Counted from the first letter of the stretch, positions 47,205 through 59,720 are shown. The stretch: 64,000 bases of DNA from Elmis aenea (GCA_947652605.1 OX393582.1:10440544-10504543); one strand, 5' to 3'. Notes: a model not told the origin generated them from the letters alone. Made by a program: numbers and translations.

Positions 47205-48325
47205 CGAAAAAGTGTATGAGAAAAAAATATATGGTTGCAATATTTTCAGATGTCGTTAAAGCTTTCGACAAGGTGTGGCAAGCGGGGCTTATGCACAAGA
47301 TTAGAAAAATATTTCCAGACTAGTATGTACAGATATTACAGTCTTATATAACGCGCAGATTATTCGGAATAAAGCATTGTTTAAACAGATCAGAGCCGGT
47401 GTGCCACAGGGAGGAGTGTTAGGCCCAGTCCTTTATTCCGAAGACTAGGGGAGTAACATTAGCAACTTTAGCTAATAATACAGCTCTACAAGCAACTGGC
47501 ACAAACAATGAAGAAGCAGCCTAGTTATGAACTGCAAAGAGCAAGCAATGCACCTAATTCCTTGACTAAAAAGTGGAGAATTCAAATAAATGAAACTAAG
47601 TCAATACATATCAACTTCACCAACAAAACAAGACATAACAAGTATGTGTCAATCAAAATATACAATAAGGCTATTCCCTATAGCAACACTGCCAAGTACT
47701 TAAGTATGAATCTTGACGCAAAACTGAAGTGGAAAGAACATATAAAAAAGAAAAGGAAATATCTCAACATTAGGTATAAAAACATGTAGTGGATGCTGGA
47801 AAGAAAATCTCAGATGTCCACACAAAACAAATTACTACCTACTGTATAATCGGATACTGAAGCCTGTTTGGACCTATGGGGCTCAGCTTTAGGGTTGCGC
47901 AAGTAAAACCAGCATAAAAGAAATTCAAACTTTTCAAAATAAAGTTCTTCGAGATATTGTGGGAGCACCATGGTACGTGAGGAATGATAACCTTCATAGA
48001 GACTTGAATATTCCCACTGTTAAGGAGGAAATCAAGAGGCTAGCAAGGAATCATCAAACAAGGCTACTTACCCATAGCAGCAGAGTGGTACACCAACTTC
48101 TGGACGTGAATGCAGTAAGAACCAAACCCTTCGAGTTGTGTAGGGTGAACGTGTAAAAGCAGAGCTAAGTGAAGCGCATTGATAACAAAACGTGAAAAAG
48201 TGTTATGTATTATAGAGTCTAAGCAAGGACTTATGGGACTTCTTAGCTAATAATATTTAGATTGATAAGGTACAATGAAAACTATAGTCGTTACGACTAG
48301 ATTAGTTAAATGTAACAAACAAAAA
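47205..48325 (+). pseudogene. Jockey-clade LINE ORF2 3' half, copy 3 (heavily decayed)
   Basis: RT motif A reads VAIFSDVVKAFDKVWQAGL from 47231. The next box is in another frame (GAGTGCCACAGGGAGGAGT encodes GVPQGGV), and the palm box is LATLANNTALQATG, where both catalytic Asp of FADD have become Asn. Then follow NSLTKKWRIQINETKSIHIN, KAIPYSNTAKYLSMNLDAKL and KWKEHIKKK, and after breaks the C-terminal HRDLNIPTVKEEIKRLA and LLDVNAVRTKPFELCRVNV. There are at least four stops or frameshifts. A short A-rich tail lies near 48315-48328. Oldest-looking of the three jockey copies. Confidence 0.8.
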
Positions 48326-48649
48326 AGTATTATTTTGCTAAAGCATTAATAATGACACATAAACAAAAATATTTGGATTACAACAAGGCATCACTTTTAT
48401 TTTCATTGCTAACATAATTTGACAGTATAATCATATTATCTTAAACATTTATCTAATTCAGAGGTTTCCAACCTTATATTCTTACATTAACCCCCTATAA
48501 AACAATATTTTTTTAACCGACTCCTTTGGCTAAAGATTTCCTTCGTTTCGCTAACTATGAAGTTAGAAAAATTAATTAACCAGTTTCACATAATTGTTAT
48601 TATTCTTGTTATTTGAAAATTATGTATTGTTCAAAAACAGTACAATAAG
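48326..48649. other. AT-rich stretch, possible hAT end
   Basis: CAGAGGTTTCCAACCTTATA near 48460 resembles the ends of a common hAT group (CAGxGGTTCCCAACC). No partner end was found. Confidence 0.35.
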
Positions 48650-48725
48650 TCCATCGACTCCTTTTCGAGTTCCATAGACTCCTTCGAAAATTCCATCGAC
48701 TCCTTCGAAAATTCCATCGACTCCT
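48650..48725 (+). repeat. 21-bp tandem repeat, about 3.6 copies
   Basis: Unit TCCATCGACTCCTTCGAAAAT at 48650, 48671, 48692 and 48713 (partial), with few mismatches. Each unit could encode SIDSFEN in one frame, but no long ORF surrounds it. Confidence 0.85.
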
Positions 48726-49454
48726 AGGGCGTCTATATTGACATGAAAAACTAAAATAAATCACACTAATCAACACAAAAATCAATAAATATAAAGCTTA
48801 AAATGTACCACACTAATACATTTTTAATTGCACCTCTTCAAAATTTACATAAGTCAGTAGCTTCTTAACACGAAGAACTCATACCAAAACTAGTACAATA
48901 ATAATAATAATATTTTATCAAAAATATTATTCTAAACTTAAAGCATGCAATGCCTACTTCGATGTGCATAATTAAACGGCACAATTTTAAATTAAATTAT
49001 ATATGCAGGTGATTTTTAAAAGCAACTGCTTAATTTTAAATGTAAAATCCATTTTAATATTATTTTGTGACTCAGAACTTCGTTATACTTTGCATACAGC
49101 GCGTACAAAAACTAGAATAACAAATTAATTGAACCATATGTTTAACGGACCGAGGCCTACACTAATTGACATATTAACAGCGAATAAATTGGAGTAGACA
49201 AATTCAATGTTTAACATTACGATGTTACAGTTCTTTAAATCTTCCGTTTCGTTTCGTAAATTTTGGACTTATGCATAAAAAGGAAAGCATCTCGATTTAG
49301 CACGGTATTTTTATTAGTTGAGAAACCAGAAACAAAAAATTGATTGTTAATTTTATCGGTACCTATGTATGAATAATTGACGATTCGCAAGAAATTTAAG
49401 AGCTATTAATTTTGCTAAACTTGGTTTTTGTTTCGATCCAATAAATTGTGTTTT
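48726..49454. other. AT-rich stretch, no gene seen
   Basis: Nothing recognised. Confidence 0.35.
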
Positions 49455-49810
49455 GTTTCATGGCACTCTTTAGCTTTGTAGGGACTTTTTGATGAATTTT
49501 ATTTGTTTTGAACCTAAAATCAAAATAAATATATTAAACCTTATATTATTGAAAAGAGGGGAAAAAATGCTTTTTTATTTTATTTATTTTATTAAAAAAA
49601 TGCCTGTTTGTAGTTTATCTAAAAATTTAAACAATATTGAACCAAATGAATGTTTTCATTTTATAGTGCGTAAAAACATCTACAACTTCTTCCCCAAAAA
49701 TATTTTATTACCATCAAGTATAACCGAGTAATTAACAATTGCATTTTTCGAGATATCAAAATTTTGAAATTCGTCCATTTTTAACAAATTTTGGGGGAGC
49801 AAAGCTAGAA
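49455..49810. mobile_element. Internal fragment of the 44578-45326 foldback family
   Basis: ATGGCACTCTTTAGCTTTGT and GGGACTTTTTGATGAATTTT match 44865-44910, and ACCATCAAGTATAACCGAGT matches 45137-45158. The terminal arms are missing. Confidence 0.65.
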
Positions 49811-51679
49811 ATATTAATTTTATTTTTGTTATGTTTTTGATATGCTGTTTCGAAGTTATCAGTCCAAATATTATGAATCTACCAACAGCACCGTCATAAC
49901 AACAATCAGGTTCATGGCAACTATTATCAAAACTTTTATTAGAACAGTGATTTATTGTTGCAAATTAAATTTCTTCGTATTATGATTCAGTAATCTTAAA
50001 TATGTTTGAGGATTATTTAATTAATTTTGTATGTATCAACACTAACTGTTAATAATGTCATTAAACCTCAACTTAAAATATACATTCAAGAAAATCTATA
50101 TTTGGCTGCTAAACATGATGAATAACTGGTTTGGGTAAATGATTAGATTCTATATCGTTTTCCTGCCTGGCTAGGGAATTTATAGTTTCCTCAAGATAAC
50201 TTTTGAATAATGTAAATAATAGTAGAAAATATTGAAAACCATGCAAATAAAACAAAATCTTATTGTTTTCTGTACACATTCTTATAAATATATAAATACA
50301 TAAAAATCTGTTCATAGCGTTAATGAAAAAATAATTACCTAATGCTTCTTTTTTTGTGGAATAACTTCCGTATAGCTAACATTTGCAGTTAAAATTTAAA
50401 GAGGCTACTCATTTTCAATGAACAATTTAATTTTAAAAATCAATTTGCTCTATGAAGTTGTATAAGAATAGTTTCTGGATTTTTTCTGAAAAATAAAATA
50501 GATATTGCAACCTTATCGTAAATAATAGGTATAGTTATTTTGATCATTCTTTTTATAATACTTGTTTAGTGTAGGATTAGTTTATTAGTGAATCAGAGTG
50601 CGTCGGCCATCTTCAGGACACCGATGGGTGAACTCTAGTATTAAGTAATCATTTCATCCTCATCAATTTCATTTTATTACATTTCCATTTTATTATATAG
50701 AAAAATTAATGGTTGGCCCAGCCGGACCAGTATTAATCACGAAATTATAATAATAAAAATTTAAAAAAATTTAAAAAAAATTTTTATTGACTTAGAAATG
50801 ACGCGAAGAATTTTTAAAAACTATAATTTTGCTCAGCCCATATTATTCTCAGTAGTTATAGATGGGGTAATTAAAGCAGTAAAACAAAAAATGAGACCGT
50901 TTCACCTAGGCAACTGGAAAATGTTTTTTTTTTTAAATCACTTGATTTAAATCATGATTTAAATCTGCTCAACCCTAGTTTTAAGCAATCTCTAAATATT
51001 TTAATTAAAAATGTTGATATTTCAAAATCAATATGTTTTCCTACTTTTTAATGTGCAAAAATATTTAGAATTGTACATGAAGGATAAAATAACGTATTAA
51101 TAGCAATAACATTGCGTTATAACTAGAGTTAATCAGTTTCGACGAACGACATTTGCGATAAAATGTCTGTGTAGTTTCACTGAAAAACTCACACAATTTT
51201 TTTCGAAAGTAGTTCGTGTGTTTATGTAAAATTATGCTTGATACATTGGTATTCATTTAATTTGAAAATTTACTTTTTACCTATGTTATGCTAAAAGAAG
51301 CAATATAAAGATAAACATAGTATCCGCTGAGTGTACTTCCTGTCTTACTTATCGTATCGACACTGTCTCTTAACTGTATTCACTTTTGCTTACAAGCATG
51401 TATTGCGGTTTATAACGTCTGTATAACGAAACCTAATATTTTATTTAAGTATTATTTGTGATTATTTTTAATAAAACGTGTGTCAGATATTCGAGTATCA
51501 CCGTCACAAAATCCAGGAGCAGTTAAATAAAACAAAAGTTATTATTTCATAGAGCAACTTAAGATGCTGATGTCGAAAAAAAAAAATGCCGAAGTTTTGA
51601 ATCTTTTTTTTTACAAAAAAAGACGTATTGTAAAAAAAATTATACGCTGATAAAAAGTGATGTTAGTTTGTTTCAAGAG
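49811..51679. other. AT-rich stretch with a small hAT-like end
   Basis: At 50932-50978 a GATTTAAATCATGATTTAAA block ending CTCAACCCTAG is an end of the GATTTAAATC-rich family (compare 23016-23164). Otherwise nothing recognised. Confidence 0.4.
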
Positions 51680-51954
51680 CAGGGGCGGCTCGTCCATAGG
51701 AGCTGCAGGGTTGCAGCCCTTCCATATTTAAATGAAATTGTGCATATTCTCTAAACTTGTTTACATTTTAAGTAAAAAACAATATTTTGTCATTTTTACT
51801 GCAGCAACACTCGATAGATTTTATAAAAATAGCTGTATCATAAAATTAAGGCGTAAGCTGCTTTTCGCGCAGCCCCACAGCGCTTTCAAACTATATACGA
51901 AGTGGCAAGTAGACATGGGGTAGGGGTGACGCGTGATATACATGCTAGTTAACG
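51680..51954. mobile_element. hAT-type element end (CAGGGGCGGCTCG)
   Basis: CAGGGGCGGCTCGTCCATAG is a terminal sequence I recognise from a widespread insect hAT group. It is followed by gcagccct-type GC-rich sequence. The partner end is not clear; the open frame 51732-51923 is not recognisable. Confidence 0.45.
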
Positions 51955-52160
51955 CAGTGCCGGATTAAAGTTACTGTGGGCCCTAGGCCGTAAGGTAGAA
52001 TGGGCCCCCGGTGCAAAGTGGTGAGCAAAAAAAAACGTTACTAAAAAACTGATGAGCTAAAAAAAAACCTCGCCCTCATAATATCTAGAAAATGTTGAGT
52101 AATATCGAAAATATCAATATATCAGAGCCTTATGGGACCCTCTAGGATCAAGCCTTAAGT
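51955..52160. mobile_element. hAT-type element end (CAGTGCCGGATTAA)
   Basis: CAGTGCCGGATTAAAG followed by GGGCCCTAGGCC and GGGCCCCCGGTGC has the form of hAT ends starting CAGGGCCGGATTAA. A related fragment with GGGCCCACAG and CCTAGGCCG lies near 61794-61840. No TSD seen. Confidence 0.45.
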
Positions 52161-52199
52161 CAAGCATGACATTAGCCAACTGAGTTTAGTAAAAAAAAA

Positions 52200-52657
52200 T
52201 ATTTGAGGTGTATAAACAGAGTTTGTCGATGCATCTTTAGCGCTAATTTTCTCGAAAACGGCTACGTTTACAGCAAAAAACAAAGAGGGACGAATGTTTT
52301 CCTCTTAAGTCGTACTTTCTTATGGACGAATGACATTTTCAATTTTATTCCAGAGAAAAAAATTCTGAAGATGGTAAGCTGATGACCTGACTATAAATCA
52401 TACTTCCAATTACGTGTTTTCTTTCTAATTATCTCACAAAGTCAATGGGAAACACCCAAACATTTCGGCCAAGTTTGATAGCTCTAGCTTAAACGGCTAG
52501 GACGTAATCGATTTTTTGAATTTTTTTTCTTGCAACTTTAGAGGTCTCTAACTTTGAAAGGAAGCATTTTCGGATAACAAAATATTTGACAAATGGTCAT
52601 CATTTTCACTCAGTAATATGCACATACTTTTTTGCCGTGTATAATGGGGACACCCTG
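52200..52657. mobile_element. One-armed TA-CAGGGTG-type element
   Basis: It ends GGGGACACCCTG followed by TA (52658-52659). The stretch before it, with TTTTCTCGAAAACGGCTACG and GGTCATCATTTTCACTCAGT, has the composition of the foldback arms, but no inverse partner was found. The left limit is a guess. Confidence 0.4.
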
Positions 52658-52659
52658 TA

Positions 52660-53021
52660 TAATTAAGATTTAAAATACTTATCTATTGTACTTTTTCGAT
52701 CGTACCTAGCTGGACGTAGGTTTTTTTAAAGGAAAACATCGATTAATTGCTATAAAATCAGGATTAATTTTAGATACACTTAATCGAAATTGTTGTAGGA
52801 TAATGTAAATGTTTAGAACACAAAAAAATTATTTTAGTTTTAACTAGTAATGTGCATAATTGTGGTTCTAATTTTTATAAATTTCTTTAAAAAACAAACA
52901 AATATAATCTAACGTATTACTAAAAAGAGAGACAGATAATAAATGCAAAAGGACTGAGGACTAAAGCTTATAATCGAATAAATGAATACCATTCAAATTC
53001 AAGCAAAAAATTTAAGAATTT
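52660..53021. other. AT-rich stretch, no gene seen
   Basis: Nothing recognised. Confidence 0.35.
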
Positions 53022-53318
53022 TCAATTATATTTAAGAGTGTTTTCAAGTACTTTCTTATTTTCTTCATCCATAATTTGTTCGAGAAAAGGTTGAATATAT
53101 TTGTTTTCGTGTTTACTTGGCCGTCTGGGGTAATGCTCAAATCGATAGCTTAAAGCAATCAAAACACCTAAAAAGTTTGAACTGGCGCCAATTAATTGAG
53201 TTTTTAATATAATTTACTTTGCAGAACTTTCAACCGAAAATTCTGAAGAAGAAATTCGCAATGTATTTACATAGATGCTTTTTCCAGATAGTACATAGCT
53301 TTCTCTACGGTGTACTTG
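53022..53318 (-). pseudogene. Unidentified coding remnant
   Basis: On the minus strand one frame is open for 34 codons, hits a TAA (53214-53216), and is then open for 63 codons to TGA (53022-53024). The second part reads LIGASSNFLGVLIALSYRFE, then HYPRRPSKHENKYIQPFLE and ENKKVLENTLKYN. Its amino-acid make-up is protein-like in a region where random frames rarely stay open, and the end looks like a genuine C-terminus. A second frame nearby (KYTVEKAMYYLEKASM, about 53270-53318) after a TTTTTTTTTAG run also looks coding, suggesting a frameshift. I do not recognise the family. It could be a transposase tail or the end of a host gene or pseudogene. Confidence 0.4.
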
Positions 53319-53324
53319 CTAAAA

Positions 53325-53955
53325 AAAAACTTTTTCCAAGATATCAACACCTCAAATTGTGTAATTCACAATTGACAAACAATTAAATTATTCAACAGCT
53401 TTAAAATAAGATGTAATGTAAAATGTATAGAAGCAATTAGTAACTACGTACAATTAAAGATTAAAACCTGTTTTAATTAACTCTCTTATTTTCCTGTAGT
53501 CTTTAATTTTTATTATACAGTCAATAGTGTGGGTACACCGCCTGTTTGTATTTTATTAATAAGGTAATAAATCTTTTGTTGGAACGCAAGCTTATTTTGG
53601 TGTTTCATATGTTTAATTAGAATTAAAAGATTATCACTGGACACATGTATTTGAACAACAGTTTCTATAACTGGACCCAATCGTTAACATGCAAACATTT
53701 TTAAATTAATAAACTGCTGCCAAGGTGTTCTTTATGAAATACAGTTATGCTTTGCAAAATGCAACTGATTCACAAAACCTAACTTTGGGGAATATCTTTT
53801 ACACTTAATTAAGTCTTTTATTTGGATGTATTTTTAAACACACGGGTATTCTGTAAAGCTACAATTAATATAATTTTAATGAGAGCAAACTAATGTTTTA
53901 CGTTAAAAAATAAAATAATCGAATATTCGAATAATTTGGGTTTAATCGTAATAAT
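53325..53955. other. AT-rich stretch, no gene seen
   Basis: Nothing recognised. Confidence 0.35.
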
Positions 53956-53956
53956 A

Positions 53957-55450
53957 GAAGGGTTGGGCAGAATTTGAATTTTATTAAAAAAATCAAAAAT
54001 CATTGATTTAATTGAAAAAAATCACGAATGTTTGATTTTTTGCTTGCCTATTTTTCCTTTTTTTAGCTAATTTATTCATTATCCACCTTACTTTGTATCT
54101 TCTATAAAGCGCTATTCAAATATGTATATCAACAAATGAAAAAGTTTTTTTATTAAAAAATTCTTAGAAACCGTGTTCTTGATAAAAGTTGGTGGATGGC
54201 CTAAAATTAATTTTAAGATGGAAAAAACTTCATAAAAATTCATACGATACTAGATTTTAGCGATTTCAGAAATATTCCAAGAGCCTTATAAGAGTTACAA
54301 AAAAAAACTTCATAGAGAAAGATTGTTTAGATTTCAAAAATACGACCAAAGATGAAATTTGTCGTTAAAATTTCAATTTTTATTTCTATAGTAATTTTAA
54401 CATCAAAATGTAAAAATAAAAATACTTTTTATTACTGGTTTCTCAAATAATTTTATTTTTGAGAAAAGTTGGTTCCTGATCTAAACCTAATTTTAAGTTT
54501 AAAAAAAGTTCAATATAAATTCATATAACACTACATTTTAACGATTTTAGAAATATTTGAAAAGTGTATTCCTTAATTTAAAAAATTTTAAGAAGTTTAA
54601 AAAAATTGTTTACAATTTAAAAATAATATTGAATAAATTTTGGGTTTTCCTTGATTTTTTTTTAACTCCTTAAATAAGAGCACTTTAATCTTGCGAATTG
54701 TTCTAAAATCGCTAAAAGCTAGTGTTGAATGAACTATTATCAAGCAATTTTAAACCTGAAATAAGTTTTAGACCATACAACTTTTCCCAAAAATTAAATT
54801 TTCCGTTTCATCGATAATAAAAAAGTTATCTATTAGTTGAACATTTTTTGAATGTTGACACTACTATAAAATTAGAAAATGAAATTATAACGTCAAATTT
54901 CGTATTGTCATATTTTTCATTTCTAAAAAATTTCTTTTCATAAAATTTAGTAAGTTTTTAAAATAAGGGCACTTTACTTTTGCGAATATTTTTAAAATAC
55001 TTAAAATTTAATGTCATATGAATTTTTTTCCATCTTAAAATTAGTTTTAGGTCATGCACCAACTTTTGGAATAACATTTTCTGAGAAATCGATAATAAAA
55101 AACTTTTCCATTGTTGCACACTTTTGGAATGAGGCTGTAGATCTTTTGACCCTAAAACTAAAATTTATTGTGAAAATTTACTAAGCAAATCTACCGGAAG
55201 GCGTCTCTAACAAGAAAATTCTTGTAGAAACTTTATTTCTCCCTGACTTATAAGAAGTCAATAGGCAATATTTCCGGCGGTTGTTTCAGCGGGTGGAAGT
55301 AAAACTTGCATTTAATTTGTATGTGATGTGTGACGTTGAATCGTGAAAAAAAATTGTTTGATTTAAATCATGATTTTAAATTTAAAAAATCAGCCGCTTT
55401 AAATCGTGATTTAAATCAATTGATTGAATGAATTAATAGGGTTGGCAACA
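53957..55450. mobile_element. GATTTAAATC-rich hAT-like element with nested inverted units
   Basis: The left side starts about GGGTTGGGCAGAATTTGAAT and the right side holds GATTTAAATCATGATTTTAA and AAATCGTGATTTAAATCAAT, the same end motifs as 23016-23164. Between them are four related units of about 110 bases, two direct (near 54180 and 54465) and two inverse (near 54705 and 54985), each with a version of 'aaaagttggt..ctaaaa.taattttaag'. No ORF. Exact termini and TSD not established. Confidence 0.55.
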
Positions 55451-55550
55451 CTGTCATTTTGACAATTGGTGATCTTTCTTCAGAAAGTTCCCTGCTCCGT
55501 AAAAAGAGAGTGGTGACTAAAAAAAATGGGTCCTCGACTTGGTGACTAAA

Positions 55551-55672
55551 AAAAAAAACAACGGTTAAACCGGTTTTAACCGTTATTAAATTTCGGTTCA
55601 TGAAAACTAAAACGAAATTTATGGGAGGGAACGTAAAGAAAGAAAATGAAATATTTTTTGTTTTAGTCCCCG
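55551..55672. mobile_element. Solo end of the 7295-8476 hAT family
   Basis: AACCGGTTTTAACCGTTATT, ATTTCGGTTCATGAAAACTA and the end TTTTAGTCCCCG match the right end of the element at 7295-8476 (8340-8476). A direct duplication of 'tggtgactaaaaaaaa' and 'gacttgg' around it suggests local rearrangement. Confidence 0.6.
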
Positions 55673-55679
55673 ACTTGGA

Positions 55680-56600
55680 AATGCTTTGGCCACAATAAAA
55701 CGTACGTCTACACAAAATTAACGTAGTTTTTCTATTGTTAACGAAATTGTTACGAAGAAAAGAAATCGATTGTCCAATACTACTTTGAATAAGCCCTGTT
55801 TTTTAAAAATTATTTTAAAATTGAGCAATAAACTTATATAACTTTTTAAACTGAATTTAAGCTGCTATCGTTATCTTGCACATAAAGGCAAATACTAAGC
55901 GAAAAGTTCGTTTTTGATTGTCGAGGCCTACTTGATTTGCAACGAGAAATTTTCTTGAAACGACTTTTAAAGATGAAAAACAAACCAACTAACATGAACT
56001 TGTACCTCGAAACATTTCCCATGCATCACGTTTCCTGTACTAAATTCGCAAAATGCAACTTAATTGAATCAAGAAAGTTAGTTTTGTGAATCGTCACTGC
56101 ACTTTTTTTTATTGTGCTTAATACTGGGGGTTATTTCTAAAATTTTGAAATTGCTTGGATTTCATGCAGGGTATCTTTCAATATTTTTTTCTGTTAAAAT
56201 GCTACTTTAACAGTTCTTACTGTTTGTCAAGTGGTAAGTCACACTTGCCAGATGTTAGTTCGTTATACCTGTGCCGAACAACTTGTTGATCAAGTAAGGC
56301 AACGTTAGGTACACGGTGTATTGGACTTTGAATAATGCAAAACGTGTGTTTAACTTATGAATCAGTAAATGCAGCGGCTGATGATTTCAATAAATCTCGA
56401 CATTATTCAAGGAATGTAACGTACACGGAGGCCTCCTGTGACATAAGTTTCAAGGTCGAGGAACGAGGCCGAGACCCCGAGATGAATCGGAATAAGCCAT
56501 GCCGGCCGGTAACGACATGAGCCCCGTAACCGTCGTGTCTTGCCCGCGATCCTTCAAGTTAGGTTAGGCCAAAATCGCTGGTGAATCGGCCAATGACGAG
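55680..56600. other. Upstream flank of the actin gene
   Basis: No ORF of note. Base composition rises in GC and CpG from about 56420 (gaggaacgaggccgagaccc, gccatgccggccggtaacga), marking the approach to the actin promoter region. Confidence 0.4.
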
Positions 56601-56618
56601 TCGCTATTCGTTTTATGC

Positions 56619-56628
56619 CCATATATGG
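56619..56628 (+). promoter_or_regulatory. CArG box upstream of actin start region A
   Basis: CCATATATGG is a perfect CC(A/T)6GG serum-response-factor site, about 290 bp before the proposed start at 56910. ATGGAGGGG follows at 56647. The identical decamer recurs at 57552 before the second start region. Confidence 0.7.
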
Positions 56629-56907
56629 TAAGGTTTGTATGTAAGAATGGAGGGGCGGTAGAGTCTATTTTCCGGTATCGTAGGGGAGGCCAGTACTGAT
56701 TCACTTTCGTTATTTAAATTGTTTGTAAATAAATGAGCATCTATGACATTTAATGTTATCTTGCATCTGTCAAAGAAAATAAGCTTTTGAATTTACGGCT
56801 CATCTTGTTGTAATTTCTAAAATAAAATTTGAATAATTTTCCTGCTACACCTGGGCTAGTCCATTTTGTAGCGCCACTTCCTTGAAGTTGCGTTGTAACC
56901 GGCTCGT

Positions 56908-56963
56908 TCAGTCGTTACTCGCTGGGTGTTCACTGTTGTTTTGTGACGTGTCTTGTTTAAACG
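56908..56963 (+). promoter_or_regulatory. Actin initiator A and non-coding leader exon
   Basis: TCAGTC at 56908-56913 is a perfect arthropod initiator (TCAKTY), placing the start at A 56910. There is no TATA box 30 bp upstream. The exon runs to ACG|GTAAGA, a strong splice donor (GT at 56964-56965). The matching acceptor is the TTTTTTTTGCAG before the coding exon at 58318. Inferred from motifs only. Confidence 0.6.
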
Positions 56964-57551
56964 GTAAGATTATTGCTAATTTCTTATCAACTTATTGCAT
57001 TGTCGTAAATACCCTAAATTATCTTGAATTGCTCGTAATTGTGTAGTTTTTTTGATAAGCGGTTGTGTAATTCTTAACCGGTAAACCGTTACTGTCCCGG
57101 GAAAATAGGGCGTAACGCCTCGACTCCCAAATTTTAACCGGCTTTTGAGTTGTAAACAAAATTCACAGGTTGTTGGATGAAAAGGCAGGTGGTTGTTTAA
57201 GAATAACTGACCTCGCCATTGAACGCCGTGCATGTTATAAATAACCTCGCCCAATACACGTGCCAAACCGAAGCTACGAACGATTATAGCAGTGGTAGTT
57301 CCACAAATGGAAGAAATAAGTAACATTGAATGTTTTTATATCCTAAATAAGTAAACGTCCTTTTATTTAGACCATTGCTATCATTAAATGCATTCGCCGG
57401 CCGGTGCCCTAGATTGCTCATCCCCGTTTCGGACTTTCTCGTTAGATTCATATACATTTCCTTGAACATACGTCGGTTCTTGGTTTCGATGACGATAAGT
57501 ATGTCATAAGGATGTTTTACGGGGCAAGGGGAAATACGCTGCATTGCAATA

Positions 57552-57561
57552 CCATATATGG
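57552..57561 (+). promoter_or_regulatory. CArG box upstream of actin start region B
   Basis: CCATATATGG, identical to the box at 56619. It is followed at 57616 by TATGGAGGGG, echoing the ATGGAGGGG after the first box. Confidence 0.65.
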
Positions 57562-57625
57562 TAATGTTGCTCGCGATTGGTTCTCAACGGCTGATACTGC
57601 GCTGTGTTGTCAAAGTATGGAGGGG

Positions 57626-57748
57626 TTATATATACCATACACCGCCTATGAATTTCAGACATTCCCGTCTTCTGTGATATTCAGTACAGCCAGTTTTAGC
57701 TGTGCTACTAGAATTTGTACATATTAACTTGTAGTTTTTATATAAAAG
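57626..57748 (+). promoter_or_regulatory. Actin core promoter B (two candidate TATA boxes)
   Basis: TTATATATA at 57626-57634 lies 30 bp before TTCAGACATT (initiator-like A at 57657). TATATAAAAG at 57739-57748 would place a start near 57770. Either could serve a second leader exon spliced to 58319. The donor for this exon could not be fixed. Confidence 0.5.
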
Positions 57749-58031
57749 TAAGTTCAACATTCTATCGAATTTCGTGTTTTAAGTGTTTGTGGCATTCGGT
57801 GGTTTTAAATGTTTTTACGTAGAGGGTGTGGTTTCGTGTAGTGTTTTACCAATTTGGATTACTTATTTTTGGATTAATACCACTTGTTAAGTGTTTTAAC
57901 GGATTTCGTTAATCGACGTGATTTTACAACTTTTTTTAGTTATTACGAAACAAAATTCGTCGTAACTTGGCATTTTATTTAAATTGTTTATAGCTTTATT
58001 AAAGATTGTTTAAAAGTAACATCGAAGATGG

Positions 58032-58041
58032 CCAAATTTGG
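58032..58041 (+). promoter_or_regulatory. CArG box in actin leader intron
   Basis: CCAAATTTGG is a perfect CC(A/T)6GG decamer about 300 bp before the start codon. Vertebrate cytoplasmic actin genes also carry an intronic CArG element, so the position is suggestive. Confidence 0.55.
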
Positions 58042-58324
58042 ACTTTCATTCCTATAATTGTATTTTAGGGTGGAGTCTCCGCCCATTCATAAACGTTCTC
58101 GTACAACAATCCTAACTGTTGTTCTATTCATGAACAAGAAGCCAGTATTCAAGTTTTTATATTATTCATGTTACAAGTTTTAGTTTTAACGGGTTTCTAT
58201 TGTTTGGTTTTTTGTTGCTTGAAATATATCATCATAATTAAAAGTGAATTCCTACCCAAAGTTTGCTTAGTCGTTTTTGTATTTTAGAATTTTACTAATG
58301 TTGAATTTTTTTTTGCAGTACTAA

Positions 58325-59461
<1,137 letters not shown>

Positions 59462-59720
59462 ATTATATTGTAACACCTTCATTCCTCCACGTGCATTCCA
59501 CTTGTATTATATCTGCGATCGGCCGCTATGCGGCACACGGAACTGCCATGTTTTACATAAGAACGGCGCCGCTCAGGCATTGAGTGACACTTGCACTAGG
59601 CCAAAGTATTATTACTTTCTTAATTTTGTAATAATTTATTCCCATGTGCAGATTTCAAGACTATTATATTATTATTACTTTAGGCTAATATTAATGGGAT
59701 AATAAAATATGTAGTATAAA
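59462..59720 (+). terminator. Actin 3' UTR and polyadenylation signal
   Basis: The 3' UTR runs about 250 bases to AATAAA at 59701-59706, followed by a T-rich downstream element (TTTTGCTTTTTATTTTGCG). Cleavage is expected around 59720. Confidence 0.7.

Larger units (their letters stand above)
56964..58318 (+). other. Actin 5'-UTR intron (from leader exon A)
   Basis: Donor GTAAGA at 56964 and acceptor TTTTTTTTGCAG ending at 58318, 12 bases before the ATG. It contains the second start region and a further CArG box (58032). Insect cytoplasmic actin genes typically have a leader intron and no coding intron. Confidence 0.6.

Noticed and set aside
48650..48725. Short repeats resembling a CRISPR array
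   Set aside because: The units are contiguous with no spacers, and the genome is eukaryotic.
57512..57727. 71-codon ORF upstream of actin
   Set aside because: It overlaps the CArG box and TATA-like promoter B sequence and has no conserved features.
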